Source of the DNA: Paragordius varius
Lineage: Eukaryota; Nematomorpha
Length of the DNA: 64,000 nt
NCBI GenBank assembly: GCA_964247055.1
Contig: OZ176051.1
Coordinates: 9,982,001 to 10,046,000 of the forward strand
Direction of reading: 5' to 3'
Part shown: piece after piece, positions 1 through 12,849 of the stretch
Layout: each line of letters begins with the position of its first letter
How positions within the stretch are numbered: the first letter of the stretch is position 1
Notes under the pieces: generated by a model
The model's database searches: none
Told to the model about the DNA's origin: nothing
What the model saw: only the letters and a program-made list of their open reading frames with translations
Made by a program: the position numbers and the translations under genes

Positions 1-1083
1 TAGTAAGTCTAAGAGATGCGCAGTATTCTAATAATGTATCACCTTCTTTGTTACGGCTGCCAAAAGCGTTTCCTCCATGTATTCTCATATAGTCTTCACC
101 ATTAGTGCCAACGTGGGAATTGAAATCTCCACCTATAAAAATTTTGTCATTTGGAGGTATTGCATGGGAAATGTCGTATAGTTGGTTCCAAAAGGCTTGT
201 TTGGTTGCTCCGTTTAATCCAGACTGGGGAGCATAGATGGAAAGTATGTTAAGAATTTGTTTTTTAAAGCCGATACGTATTTGGATAATTCTTTCGTTGT
301 GTCTGTTTACTTCTATTATATTATCACAATATTCATTTTTAATAGCTATAGCCACTCCATGTTGGCCTTTCATTTGACCTTTGTAGAAAATTGTATAGTT
401 GTCTATATTCAGCTTTCCCTCAGATTTATATCTTGTTTCCTGGAGGCAACAGATGTCAATGTTTTTCTCTTTTATTTGGTCGATAACTAAGTTTGATCTA
501 CCGACTAGCGTCGAGATATGTGCCGATCTTAAGTGGTTTTACCATATTGTTGGGTGTTTTTTGATGTTTGTGGTTTTTTAGGAGAGCATTAATATTGTTA
601 TCATGTAAATTAATATTATTATCAAAATTAAGATTATCACATATATTAATATCATTAATAAAATTATTTGTAAGATTAATATTATCATTTTTAAAATATA
701 TATCATTGTTTAAAAGTGTTGTCAATTCATTCATTATTTTCATATACGGTATGATTAAGGCGATTGTTTTACAATTTGCATGCCTTTGCAAATCAAGAGA
801 CTATTTCGGTGTCCCCTACCTATGGAATTGCCTTTCTGGGCTTACGGAGTTCCATCCCCGCTTACATATATTAGAATTGGTTGTTTCTAGCAACTGGTTA
901 TAGCGCCAGATAAACCCGCTTTATCATCTGTGTGAATGCAGGTATTGTGGTATTTTATAGGAAAAAATAATGGTAGTTTATTTTTTTCACCACACCCAAC
1001 ACAGATGATTTCTTTCCTTTGCCGCTCCCGTTGGTATTAACCAGGGTGCACCACGCGGAGGTGGGAGTCGGACTTTGCACCCC
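1..1083 (-). mobile_element. RTE-like LINE, 5' part (continues past window edge)
   Basis: This is the 5' portion of a non-LTR retrotransposon read on the minus strand. It matches the 5' third of the complete copy at 30078 almost base for base, including the untranslated leader, the AT-rich start of the ORF and the beginning of the endonuclease domain up to the GGDFNSHVGT motif. Its 5' end (GGGTGCAAAGTCC in sense orientation) falls at 1083, the same terminus as the other copy, so it is not 5'-truncated; the rest lies off the window. It is inserted into a short MITE whose right end survives at 1084-1189. It lies upstream of the first visible SOS exon, probably in an intron of that gene. Confidence 0.9.
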
Positions 1084-1189
1084 AGAATTTCATATCTTAA
1101 AAATATTAAAAAATAAAGGTAATTTTTAATGTAGAAAATACATAAATTATTTTAGGGAATTGTTCAAGGGTGAATTTGAACTGTAAATG
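1084..1189. mobile_element. MITE family B, right end only
   Basis: The stretch ends in TTCAAGGGTGAATTTGAACT-GTAAATG, the same terminus as the complete family B copies at 4901-5136 and 52567-52915. Its left half is missing because the LINE at 1-1083 sits in it, so the LINE is the younger insertion. Confidence 0.7.
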
Positions 1190-1238
1190 ATATATTATAA
1201 TGTTTTTTTATTATAATACTATGTATTTACTTTTTTAG

Positions 1239-4200
1239 GGTTTTAAACGTACTTCGACACTGGCTTAACTATCATTACTATGATTTTAAACTTGATCCAG
1301 CTTTGCTTGAAAAACTGCGCACCTTCTTGGTAAATCTGTCATTCCACAAAAATAAGTCCAGATATGTGGAAATGATGCAAAATTTGATCCACAAACGGGT
1401 AGCGAGCGCAATATTATTTGTTTTTTAAATATATACATATAAATTTTGTAATATATTTTTTATAAAAATTCACTCGTAAACATCTTAAAATAATTTAACA
1501 GTTTTAAATCTCCTTCAAAAGCATAATTCCTAAAAACCACTTTAAATCAAAAATATTTAGATTTTCTGTAACAAATTTTTAATCTTAATATATAAATAAT
1601 AATTCATAAAAGGGTAACTTTCAAATTCGAATTTGCAATGTTTAGAGATGATTTTGAATTATAATTGGTATAATATTTTACACTTTTACCATTCAAGAAT
1701 GATTTTATTTTGTTTTTTTATTTTTTTATATAGTTGGAACAAACTGAGAAACCGAAAGAATTGGTTTTTGACCATCCTGCACCACCTATTGAGTGGCATT
1801 TAACGCGAAACCCTTCAGATTTCAATTTGTTTACAGTAATTATTTGTTGATTTATAATTTTTTCAAAGTTTTTTTAAAAGGGTTTTATTATTCGCTTTAT
1901 GACCCTTTTTAATAATATAAATATATATATATTATTTTTTTTTATTAGATATTAATAAAAATTTTTATAATAATATTTTACAATTATTTTTTAAAATTAT
2001 ATCAAAACTTAGCTGGTTTTGAGTGGTTTATAATAACAAACAATTATTAATTTTGTGGGAAGTTGTGATCAACTTTGAATTACAACTTAAAATTTGGACC
2101 CTAATTAAAAAAAATCTAAAAATGCTTGTTGATAAGATCAAGCTAATTTATTTATAAGCGCTCTTTACCTAAATCCATATTTAAAATGGGCTGGTCCTCT
2201 GTAGATATTTTTTCATTTTATATTATCTATCTATAGTTACATCCGCTTGAATTTGCTCGTCAATTAACACTCTATGAATTCGAATTGTATCGAGCTATTA
2301 AACCGTCGGAATTAATTGGTACCGCATGGACAAAACATGACAAACACAAATTAAGTTCAAATCTACTCCAAATGACCAAACATTCTACCAAAGTACTTTT
2401 ACTAGAAAATTAATGTTGTATAAAGAGATTATAATCTAAACATTATTTTTTTTCGATCATATATTCTTGTGAAATTAACCACGATATTTGCATTGTGTTT
2501 CAATCTAAAATATTTGTAATTCAACTTAAGTATTTATATCAAAAATATTATAGTAATTTTGAAAAGATATATGACATACGGCATTTTCTATTGTTTAAAG
2601 CACGATTTCACTCACGATCAAAATAAATTTATAAAAACTCTATCTATTACTTTTAATCCAGCAAAATAATATTTCTATATAATTTTTAGATTACCTATTG
2701 GCTAGAATCAACCATAATAAACACGGAAAATTTTGAAGAGAGATGCGCTCTCATGAACAGAATATTGGAAATACTTAGGGCTTTGGATCAAATGAATAAT
2801 TTTAATGGCTTACTCGAAATAATAAGTGCCTTAAATTCGGCCCCAGTTTATCGGTTACATCACACATTTGAAGTATTAAGCATTTTTAATTGGCTAAATA
2901 ATAACGTTGAGTCCAGATACTTAGAACCTTATTATAATGAAGATTTTATATCAATACCTATTTTAGAGTGTTTTTTTTCGGTCTTACTAAAGGGTATAGT
3001 AAATTAAATTGTATCTAGGACTTATGTTAGCTAGGATAATTGATAGTTTGGTTTAAGTCAGGGGTGGCTATCACACGGCCCTTGGAGATATTATTTATGG
3101 CCCGCGAAAAGTTTATATCATATTTGCATAATTTTTAAAAATATGCTGATAGAATCTTGGCAAAATATAAACAAATTTCTTATTCATTAAATTGGCAATG
3201 ATATGCGAAAATTGGTGAAGTTATTGTTCCCCATTCTTTACAGTCAGTCCTACATTAATTAAAATATTTATGAATACCCATATACTTCTCGAATGCGGCG
3301 CGGCTTGCCGGATTTTCGAGTTGAAAAGGCGGCCCGCAAAGCCATTTGTGTTGGACACCCTTTGATTAAATGATAAATTTGGTTAAGATTATGCAAATGA
3401 AAAGATTTACGGCTTTTTTATCAAATTATTCATTACATCATTTATTTCACAATATAAACGCCAGCAAAATCGAGACTAATAATTAAACAAATCAATTAAT
3501 GTAAACATATAATTTACTTTTAGCATGTTCCACCAAAATTACTCAAATTTTATCAGGACGTTTGTGACATTATGTTAGATCGACACTACAAATTATATCG
3601 TCAAAAATTGGGTCTTATAAGTCCACCATGTGTACCATTTTTAGGTAATTTATATTGTGCTTACAAAAAACAATTTTTTTAAAAAATTAAACCTTATTTA
3701 GTACTATTTTTTTGCGTTAGGTATTTATATGTCTGACATTTTACACTTGGAAGAAGGAAATCCCAATTACATTTACACAACATCCTCATCAGATCCTGAA
3801 CAATCATTTTCTCAAAATGGTTAATATTTTTTTCCTTATTAAAATTTACTTTTTTTAGAAATATTTGTATTATTTTTTGAATATTACACTATAAATTTTT
3901 GATTCAATCATATAAATTTTTAACATTTAAACAGGCGACAAGGATGAAAAATGTAATGGATTACCATTAAATGATAAAGGAGGAGTAAAACGACACAAAC
4001 TCATCAACTTTTTCAAATGGTCAAAGGTTGCTCAAGTTTGCAAAGATATCCAAAATTATCAAAATGTCCATTATAATTTTACGTTTCAAACGGATATTCA
4101 AGTACTTTTTACAATAAATTTATAAAAAAATCATTAGTCGTCAAAAATAAGTTATTGCTTTTATTAATATATCTATTTCTTTAGGATTATATTAAAAACA

Positions 4201-7200
4201 TTGACCCATTTGCTACGATTTCGGAAAAAGATTTAGATGAAGATTTATACCAAAAATCTCTTTTAATTGAACCAAAAGATGCAACAACCGTCAAACTTTT
4301 ACCAAAATTTGTAATTATTACTCAAACATTTAATTTTTTATTAAATTAAGTTTTAAATCTATTTTTATCATTTTTTATTTGCACAGGCTAACAGTTATTT
4401 CCGTAAAACAAAACTAACTTATATATATCCAAAATTATTCTCATCTAAACCCCAACAATCGAACAATTATTTTTTATATCTATTATTACCACCTTCTAAA
4501 ATAAGTTTTCTTAAGTTACGAAATCATATTTTAGACTTAAAAACTACCACTTTTTTAAATAAAGGTTCAGTACTTCGTAGTTGATAATTCCTATCATATA
4601 TTTAAAAAACTTTTTTAAATAGCCAAAAAAGTATGGAGATATTAATCTTAAATCCCCTGGGCTTAAACCATCGACTATAACTTTTAACAGCAACTCATCA
4701 GACCATAATAATATAATGAAACCTGGAAATTCCAATACAATAAGCAGCAATACATTACCACGTTGTTCTTTGTTAAAGGGTGGTGGTGGCATTGGTGTCC
4801 CTATTACACAATCGCCTATCATTAATGTTAATGCCAAAATTGCGACACTGGGAAAACGAAAGTACTGTTTTTTTTCTTATTTAGTTAGTTGGGTAGTATA
4901 CCATTTACACTTTAAATTCACCCTTGAACAATTCGAATCCATCCTAAAATGAATTATGTGTTTTTTAAGATTAAATATTACCTTCGTTTAAAATTAACAT
5001 AATACCGAAAAAAGAATAATCTAAGCCATAAAGTGATAATGAGTTATCATAGCCCGAACACTAATTTTTTTAGGGTGAATTTTAATTGTTCGAAGGAGAA
5101 TTATAATTGTTCAAGGGTGAATTTAGTTGCAAATGGTATAAATAAAATTTTAAAAATAAAAGATTGTCAATGTTTTTTTCCAATACGGCCGGCCATTTAA
5201 ACCGTTTTTATCAAAAACATAATATAATTAATAAATTTTTATTAGATTTAACAAATTTAAAGCAAGTGCCACCCAAACCCTCGAAAAAACGGCAAAGGGA
5301 CTCAGGCTTCAAAGCAATAATGTTAGTTCGAATAATATTGTCTTAGTTTCTTCATCAACAATTATCCCTTCGGCTGAAAGGAGTGGTTCCGTTTCTACGA
5401 ATTGTAGTATGATCGGGGATTGCGATACAGCAAATTTAACCCCTAGCACACCATCTCCTAATTTAAACAACACTACCCAAATAAATTTTTCGGATCATCA
5501 AGAAGCGAAAAATGGAAATAGATTAAAAAGTTATCAACACAACCAAAAAACTACTAACTCATCCCTGGCCATGTTGGCTAATACAATATCTAACACCTTG
5601 CGGACATCCACAGGTTATCAATTTATTTATTAAATTTTGAAAAATAAAAGATGTTCATTGGATATATTTACAATAATTGTAAAAAATATAACAACAGGTA
5701 CCAAAAATTCTCCTAGAAACTTTTTTGCCACACATTTTATGTCATCCGGGGCTGTTCAACGGGGTTCTACTAACATCGGACGATCTTTGGAAAAAAGTAA
5801 AAATGAATCTGATGTACAACAAAATATTAAATTACAATCTGAACAAAATACCGTATCATCCATCGTCCCAGCAAAATTTGGACAAAAATCATGCAAAAAC
5901 ATGCAATTAAAGCTGGACAAGAAACCCGAGTTTCTTAAGTTATTTCCAGGTAATTATTCATTTGACAACAAGATATAAGGTGTTACAATTAAAATTTTCC
6001 ATCGGGAATGCGTTTTAATTACAAAAAAAGGATTAAAACTGATATTCAACTTTCACTCTTTAAAAGCCCCATAAATTTTTTCTATTTAAACTTTAAATAT
6101 ATGTTTTGATAAAAATTATCCAATTCTCAAGCACATTTTGTATATTATTTGTTAAATTGCAATATTTCAGAAATTTAAAATCACAGTTTTTTGCGGATTG
6201 TGTATGTCGGTATTTCTTTACAAAAACTTTATATTTGGCCCTAAACTCGGTAATACATTATGAAAAATGTTACAATCTTTCTAATTGCACACATTATAAA
6301 CCAAAATTTTTACGACTAAATTAAATCTTAACACTACCTGCAAACATATATAGATTTATCTCCTTCATCTCCGACATCAACAACCACATCATCATCTACG
6401 GTTCCAAATACTCCGTGTAGTTCTCTTACACCCCTCTCACTAAATTCATCAATAAATTCGGCCTCGTCAGCAGCCTCCATAACGAATTTGGATATTGGGA
6501 CAAACAATAAATCTGTCAAAGTTATTACTACTAATCAGCAGCAAAATACGAGTAAATACTACAATAAAATTAACCAAAACAGCAATAACGGCAACAATAT
6601 TAATGGTCGGAGGTGTAATAATGTATTCAAGTTTAATCGTTCTGCCATCGATAAACATTTTGATCTTCATAACCAGAGTAATTTTGATGGCTCTTCAATA
6701 GATTCTTTGATGAATTATAGTACGAAACGTGAAAAGCATATTGAGGGCGAACAAAACAATGAACATGAAATAACTATTTCACCCAATTTAACATCATCTA
6801 TAAATAATATGGATAACACGGGCTTCGACGCAGGTTCCCCCTCAAGTGATAGCTTGTATCATCCTTTCTTTGTTTTTCCAAAGTAGTAATTATTTAATTT
6901 ATCTCGTAATTAATTTTGCAAAAAATATATATGAGACTATTGTAAAATATGTTTGTATTTAGATTTACACCTATTTATTTGTTTAATGATGTATGAATAC
7001 GTAAGAAACACATTTTTTCCATAGCACACTTTTTGTTTGTTTTAGCAGTATATATATATACTATTACACATACATTTTTTTATGTTATTATTATTGTTGT
7101 TATTGCTATATATCAAAGTCCGCCAATGAAATTTGCTCAATCGGAAAAACAGCCCGAAGAAGACTCATCAACACTGCATTCAGGTTACAGTCAAATAACA

Positions 7201-8747
7201 ATTGTTTCTAATCAAACTATTATTTATGGGGGTGAGACTGAAAACATAGCACATAAAACGCTAAATAACACGGAAGAAAATAATGTTAAAAGCAAAACAA
7301 ACACAATTGAAAAAACGATGGGAAACAATGGACAACAACGTCAAATTGAGAGGTTTATTTGTTTTATCGATTGATTATTTGTTATTTACACAAAAAATAT
7401 ATTTAATTTTTTATATGACATTTTAGCTAAATTTATACTTTTAAATTATGTAAATTAACATAATTATATAATTTACTTTATTTTTTATTTCTGTTTTGAT
7501 TTTTTTTGATTTGATTGGTAGTTATTATGCAATTTGAAATATTACTGTAGCATTATTAATATCCATAATAGTAATGACTTGTTATTTATTTTTTAGGAAT
7601 CTAATGATAATTATATAAATCAGAATCATTTGTTTTTATCAAGGAACCGGAACTGTTTTTTTACCCTTATTAAATTTTAAACTTTTTGAAAAAATACATA
7701 TGTTAACTTAATTTTTTATATTGTTTTTTAGAATTATCAGACAGACATTTGACCTAAAAAACAAAAATTTTAAACCCGCTTTTATAAAACCGTCTTTTCA
7801 AATTCCTACCATATTCTTTTAATGATAATTACCTCTACTATCTCATTTATCATAAAATCATATAACTTTTACTTATTTTGAGATGTACATAAATTTAGAT
7901 TATTTTATTTTGTTTTTTTATTATATGGGTTTGTAATGTGTTTTTTAGCGATAAAAATAAAACACCGATTCCAACGCTCCCACCCAGATCCACCAAAATA
8001 TATGATTCAAGCACATCACCTAACCTGATAGACCTTATAACACCACCCCCTATTTTACCTCGCCTGGTAAAATCATCTAACACTAATGTTAATCAAGTAT
8101 GTTTAACAATTAAACTTTATAATAAAATAAAATCATTTAATAACACCATCAAAAAACGTTTCATTTGGATTTAATTTAGATTTATAAGGTAAACCATTAA
8201 AACAAATGTTTTCCTTTAATTTTTTTAAAAAAATTTTGTTACTGAAATATAAATTGTTGTTGTTTTATTGAACAAACAAAACTAATTATAGGTTTATTAA
8301 CTATTTAATACTAAAAAGGAAACAATAATATCTTTCATAACTTATAAAAATATTTGAATTTGAACAGATTTGCACTTTTATTTTGTTTTTAAATTGCAGA
8401 GTCCTATGATAAAAGGCAAAGTTAAACGCAGACTTCCTCCCCCCTTACCTATTGTCACAGAAACGCAAACTCAAACTTTTTCTACAAGTATGGCCTCAGA
8501 CGACAAACCACCCCCTCTACCACCTAAAAACTATGTCCACACCACCATTAATTTATTAAATAATAATTTTGATAAAACAAAAAAACTAACATCCACGAAA
8601 ACGCTCACTTCAGTTACCTCAAATACAGATGAAAATTGTAAAAGTCATAATAATTTAACCAGAAATACCCCAAATGATACTTTAAGTCAACAAGATCCCT
8701 CCGATAATGAACATTATTATGATGACCCATGTCGATCTTTGTTATAG
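1239..8747 (+). CDS. SOS: Son of sevenless (Ras guanine-nucleotide exchange factor), 5' partial
   Basis: SOS loads Ras with GTP at the plasma membrane after recruitment by Grb2. Fifteen exons join in phase: 1239-1398, 1734-1835, 2237-2392, 2690-2872, 3524-3644, 3721-3819, 3935-4101, 4185-4310, 4623-4861, 5246-5613, 5698-5949, 6354-6882, 7119-7352, 7949-8096 and 8400-8747, giving about 1,076 residues. The first three encode the REM domain ([16 protein letters not shown], then [22 protein letters not shown]). The CDC25 catalytic domain follows, with [20 protein letters not shown] and [36 protein letters not shown] matches the human SOS1 segment after CDC25. The long Ser/Asn-rich tail ends in SH3-binding motifs (PTLPPR, PPPILPR, PPPLPPK). 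Histone-fold, DH and PH exons must lie left of the window. Introns are 76-651 nt; two hold MITEs. Exon borders of the low-complexity tail are the least certain. Confidence 0.93.
3059..3364. mobile_element. hAT-type MITE in a SOS intron
   Basis: The segment starts CAGGGGTGGCTATCAC and ends GTGTTGGACACCCTTTG, imperfect inverted ends of the common hAT form (CAGGGGTGTCCAACAC). It contains GGCCCGC blocks near both ends. A related copy is at 60335-60582. A clean 8-bp target duplication is not visible, which suggests age. It lies wholly in the 651-nt SOS intron 2873-3523. Confidence 0.65.
4901..5136. mobile_element. MITE family B, complete copy in a SOS intron
   Basis: A 236-bp element begins CCATTTACACTTTAAATTCA and ends AATTTAGTTGCAAATGG, flanked by TA on both sides. 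Each end carries short repeats of the form TTCACCCTTGAACAATTC and its complement. It lies in SOS intron 4862-5245. Confidence 0.75.
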
Positions 8748-9736
8748 AAGAAAAATGCGCTTTTTGTAAAACATGAAGAAATATTTTATTTATTTGTATG
8801 CATGATTGAGATATTAGTTTTTTATGTACACTATATTTTATATAGAAGATTTCTATATTATTATATTTATTCAATGCAATTATGCAATAAACTTAAATTG
8901 TTTTCCCATATGAATACATTGATTATTAACTCAAAAAATGGCGAAATGTAAACGTATACGCCAATCGATTGACTATATAAATTAGTTTAACTGTTTAATT
9001 AATTAAATGAGTTCCTGTACATAGCTATATTCTTTCACTATTCGATGGTTTAATCTATATCTATTTGTAAATAGCTTTTATTAAATTTATGTTATTAGCA
9101 ATTCTATAATATTCCTTTTTGCTAAGTATTAATCATATACTATTTTCTCGGCTTTTGTTGTTAAACCGTAAGTCTTCAAAATCAAAATGCCGATAATCTA
9201 AATGACATTATTTAAACCACTTCATCATATATTTATGAATGAATCATTAAACTAAGTCAAAATTACAGTAATCACTAAAATCGCACATTGAAATCAATCA
9301 CCCCCGCCCCCTTCCCCATTAACATCTAAAATATCTAATTTTTCTATAAAAATACCCAATTTTTCACTACTACCATAAGCATTTTTAATACCTTGCTGTA
9401 AAACGAAATATAGCAATGGTCACCAAACAAATTTAAAGGGTCGCAAAAAATATTTATTTTGGCTCATTGGCCATGCACCTTATACTACCGATATTAATTT
9501 CATAGCTACTTCACTTAGAATTCAGTTTTGCCACGGCTTGAGTATTTATTGTGTTATAGGGTACCGAATTTATTGTTGGCTAATGGTAAAAACCAAAAAA
9601 GCTTGAAATTAACATTTTTTTCCTTTTTTACAACAATATTTTTTTAGTTAATTGTGTAAAAAAATTTATTTTATAAAATAACATATACAAGAACAATACA
9701 AAATAGCGTTTTAGATGGATGGGAAAGAACATTTAT
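8748..9736. other. SOS 3' region and convergent intergenic space
   Basis: This spacer separates the SOS stop codon from the 3' end of the receptor gene on the other strand. AATAAA at 8886 is a likely SOS polyadenylation signal. A short C-rich run lies at 9300. I see no further gene or clear repeat here. Confidence 0.5.
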
Positions 9737-10744
9737 TTATGATGTGTTAGTAGGTTGAGGTGTATCCTTCACAGGATAAATTTTGTAGGTTAGAGTTACC
9801 AATTCGTGCAATTCACTATCTTTCTCCATATAAAGGAGTAAAGATAGAAAAATATATTGTATCAAGGTTATACAATTTACGATAGCCATATTTGGTTTTG
9901 TAAGAAAGTAATACATTTCTAGCGGTATATCTATAAGTATCATAATCCCAATCAAAGTTATCAAAATAATAAGGCAACTGATTTTATATCTCAATTTGGA
10001 ATACATTTCTAAAATGTAACGAACAATATTTTCATTATCTCCATGAACATTTCTAAACATTCTCAATTTATTTTGTTGGTATTGCAAGCTTACAGTAGAT
10101 GGGTCATTCATGGCATACAATGATTTTATATGCCTATTCAGACCATATTTCTTACGAATCAAGAAAACCATTGACCAAAACACTATGATAAAACGTTTGA
10201 TTTCAATGTAGATCCAAGAAGAATAATCAAAATATGGGCTTACCTGGCTGGCAAACCAATATATTTCATCAGTCATTGTACATGGTTCATTATCTACAAT
10301 TACAATGTTAAAAGCGAGCGATATCATATACCCGATAATGTAAATCATGAAAAACGAATCAATAACTATAATAATATATTTCAACTTTCGATATCTACCC
10401 GCTCTTGCTCCAAGCTTAATGAGCGTGAACAGCGCATTAACCAATAACATATACCGTAGATAAAGTTCAAGTGTTGATAATTCGGTTTGCAAACCCATGA
10501 ATTTGCAAATGCCCAGGGTCACATTTATCTCCCGCGTTAGTAATATGTAATCTAAAACATCGTAAATACTTTTGCATATTGAAACGATGACTAAAACCAA
10601 ATAAATTACGATATGATTCTTCATTTTTCGTAAATTTTTCCATTTAACCAAGAATATGAGAATACAAATCGAGATGGTTAATTGGCCCACGCTTACGCCA
10701 AAACTAAAATAATTTATTTGTGCCGATTCATTTTCATCTTCCAT
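9737..10744 (-). CDS. Seven-transmembrane receptor, family unknown, intronless
   Basis: The product is about 335 residues with seven hydrophobic segments in the usual GPCR spacing: TM1 near VGQLTISICILIFLV, TM2 near HIVIYLVLVIVSI, TM3 near RYMLLVNALFTLI, TM4 near YIIIVIDSFFMIYI, TM5 near IIVFWSMVFLI, TM6 near CLIILITLIGIMILI and TM7 near LIQYIFLSLLLYM. A Cys before TM3 (LGICKF) and one in extracellular loop 2 (NEPCTM) could form the conserved disulphide. I do not see DRY in TM3 or NPxxY in TM7, so I assign no class. The reading frame extends upstream to 10780 but only through a TTG codon; the first ATG is at 10744 (MEDENES). No intron is apparent. It faces SOS tail-to-tail. Confidence 0.8.
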   Translation of the reverse strand: MEDENESAQINYFSFGVSVGQLTISICILIFLVKWKNLRKMKNHIVIYLVLVIVSICKSIYDVLDYILLTREINVTLGICKFMGLQTELSTLELYLRYMLLVNALFTLIKLGARAGRYRKLKYIIIVIDSFFMIYIIGYMISLAFNIVIVDNEPCTMTDEIYWFASQVSPYFDYSSWIYIEIKRFIIVFWSMVFLIRKKYGLNRHIKSLYAMNDPSTVSLQYQQNKLRMFRNVHGDNENIVRYILEMYSKLRYKISCLIILITLIGIMILIDIPLEMYYFLTKPNMAIVNCITLIQYIFLSLLLYMEKDSELHELVTLTYKIYPVKDTPQPTNTS

Positions 10745-12246
10745 TCGGTTGAGTAGCAAAGAGATGGATGTTGTATACAAAGGGTCTTTTTAAGTTTTTC
10801 AGAAAAATTTTAAACTTGAATTTATTTATTATTACTAATACATATATTAATTATTTATTAGTTGTCCCTCAATGATTCAATGTAAAAATTCAATGTCTAC
10901 ATTATTTTATTGAAAAAAAAATATTTTAAATGAAAACATTTTCATGATTTATTATATTTGGGCATTGTTTTCGAATTTTAGACGTAAATTAATTAATAAT
11001 TAATTACAAAGTATATAATTATATTATTTATGAGCAAATTAGTGCATTATTTTACTAGAAAATAGTAAAAAGGATTTTAATTTATAGAGCTACTTTTCCT
11101 GTATGAAATGGCTCTGGTACGCATTTTAAACTTCAAAAAACTACGTATGTAATTTTACTAATAATTTAACCTTTATTTAAAAGCAACATAAATAAAGTGA
11201 TTGAATTTTCATTACAAAAAATCATAATACCTTTTAATTTGTTAAACCATACAAACATTCATAAAAAGTAAATTTCTAAAACATCAGGCATGTGGAATGG
11301 CTTCCATCCGACGGGCCACATATCAGAATTCGCCATGTATAGTAAATTATTGAATATTTAATTGCAGACAAATTTATGATTAAAATTGAAATTAGTTAGC
11401 CATAAAACGACCGAGATATGGATAACAAAAACATTGGCATGATTTAAAATTGTTAATCAACCTTATTTTAGATTATGTGCAACCATATTATATTAGTTAT
11501 ATAGGTCTCATAAATTGTTAATTATATAGAATATGTATGTGAACAACTATATATTTTTGCCTTATTTAACAATATAAGTGGCATGTAATTAATACGGGTG
11601 TTTATGCAATTTTTGGGAAATTATAATTAAGATTTTTGAATTGAAAGCGTAAAAAATTGTTTTTACGACATACTCCAGAATTAAATGTAATTTAAATAAG
11701 TATGGGGAAAAATGTCAAAAATATCAATTTGAAATAAAATAATATATGGATACTAGACAAAAAAGGTGCCTTTTATATTTAAGACCAACAGGTAAAATTT
11801 ACCAACTAGTAAACATCATTGAAACTTTGGTTGCAACATATTTGTAATTTTATTGTTAAGTTTAAAAAACGATTAAGAAAATACACAAAAAAAATTAATT
11901 AGACACTAAAAATCTATAGAATACACAATTAAATTTGGCCCTTTATAAATATTTTGGGGATAATTGTATCGAAATCACACCGTCAATGCTATAAAAATTA
12001 TTTAAAAAACTATCATATAAATGATTTTCATAATAAATTTTATGTTGAAACCGCCTGTTTTTTAATACATAATTACATCGAAAACTGTTAAAATTAATGA
12101 AAATGTAATTTTCTTATTAGATTTAATTTAATAATCACCGGCAGGTTACATCATTTTATATTTATCACAAAATATCTTATTATTATGTATATAAATTTAT
12201 TGATATATCACATTCAACTAATCATTAAATCCTGAGGGCCTTTAAA
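10745..12246. other. Intergenic, no gene seen
   Basis: This 1.5-kb AT-rich stretch lies between the 7TM receptor (upstream side) and EIF1AD (3' side). It should hold the promoter of the receptor gene. I find no supported coding exon or inverted-repeat element in it. Confidence 0.5.
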
Positions 12247-12591
12247 TTATTCATAAATATACCATAACTTCTGTTCTTTAATATCTTTTATTTGATGCTT
12301 ATACAAAATGTTAACAATTTCGCCTTTAACCTTGTTACCTTCAGCAACTGGATCAACAAGTAAATAATTTCCGCGTAAAATCCAAATATTTTTGCGAAAT
12401 TTGGTGGGCATACTGACTAAAAATATATTGCCATTAGAGTCTTCGACCTCATGTAAATTATTACCAATACTCTTAACGACCTTAATATTATTAGTAAAAA
12501 AAACTTTAACTATTATTTGTTCGGGTAATGGTGTTATGTAACTCTCTAAGAGTTCTTTCACAACATGCTTTTTCTTAGTAGTTTTGGACAT
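12247..12591 (-). CDS. EIF1AD: EIF1AD, eIF-1A-domain (S1-like OB fold) protein
   Basis: This is a small nuclear S1/OB-fold protein related to translation factor eIF1A; in humans it takes part in late 40S ribosome maturation. The start MSKTTKKKHVVKE and the core GNNLHEVEDSNGNIFLVSMP followed by KFRKNIWILRGNYLLVDPV match human EIF1AD closely. The unspliced frame has eight surplus residues before GNNLHEVE. Removing a 24-nt GT-AG intron at 12481-12504, which carries ACTAAT resembling a branch site, restores the family sequence (IVKVVKSIGNNLHEVE) and gives 106 residues. The protein stops at LWYIYE and lacks the long acidic tail of vertebrate EIF1AD. Because the intron length is a multiple of three, naive ORF calling hides it. 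Confidence 0.93.
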   Translation of the reverse strand: MSKTTKKKHVVKELLESYITPLPEQIIVKVFFTNNIKVVKSIGNNLHEVEDSNGNIFLVSMPTKFRKNIWILRGNYLLVDPVAEGNKVKGEIVNILYKHQIKDIKEQKLWYIYE

Positions 12592-12849
12592 GAGCCTCCC
12601 TTAGAGCATCTCCCTTTAATATAAGTGAATGCGTCATTACAAGTTGCGAAACAGCAGTATCAGATAACTTCACAAACTGTAATTTTTTTTAACTTTTGTC
12701 AGCATTATTTACATTATATATATATAGTGTTTTTTCCATGATATATTATTAAATTAATACAAATTAATAAAAGAAAATCTATATAGGGTGTTTTCAAAAT
12801 TTTCAATTACGGTAATTTCGAATCGGAAAAGTTTTTTTTAATATTAAAA

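Noticed and set aside
1-1083. Endonuclease-like gene of the host
   Set aside because: It is the LINE 5' part, identical in content to the full element at 30078.
4387-4560. Open frame with [16 protein letters not shown] as a SOS exon
   Set aside because: Joining 4310 directly to 4623 gives [18 protein letters not shown], which matches the SOS1 sequence after the CDC25 domain without a gap and in phase. The open stretch is intron.
10745-10780. N-terminal extension of the 7TM receptor
   Set aside because: It depends on a TTG codon; the first ATG in frame is at 10744 and no splice site supports the extension.
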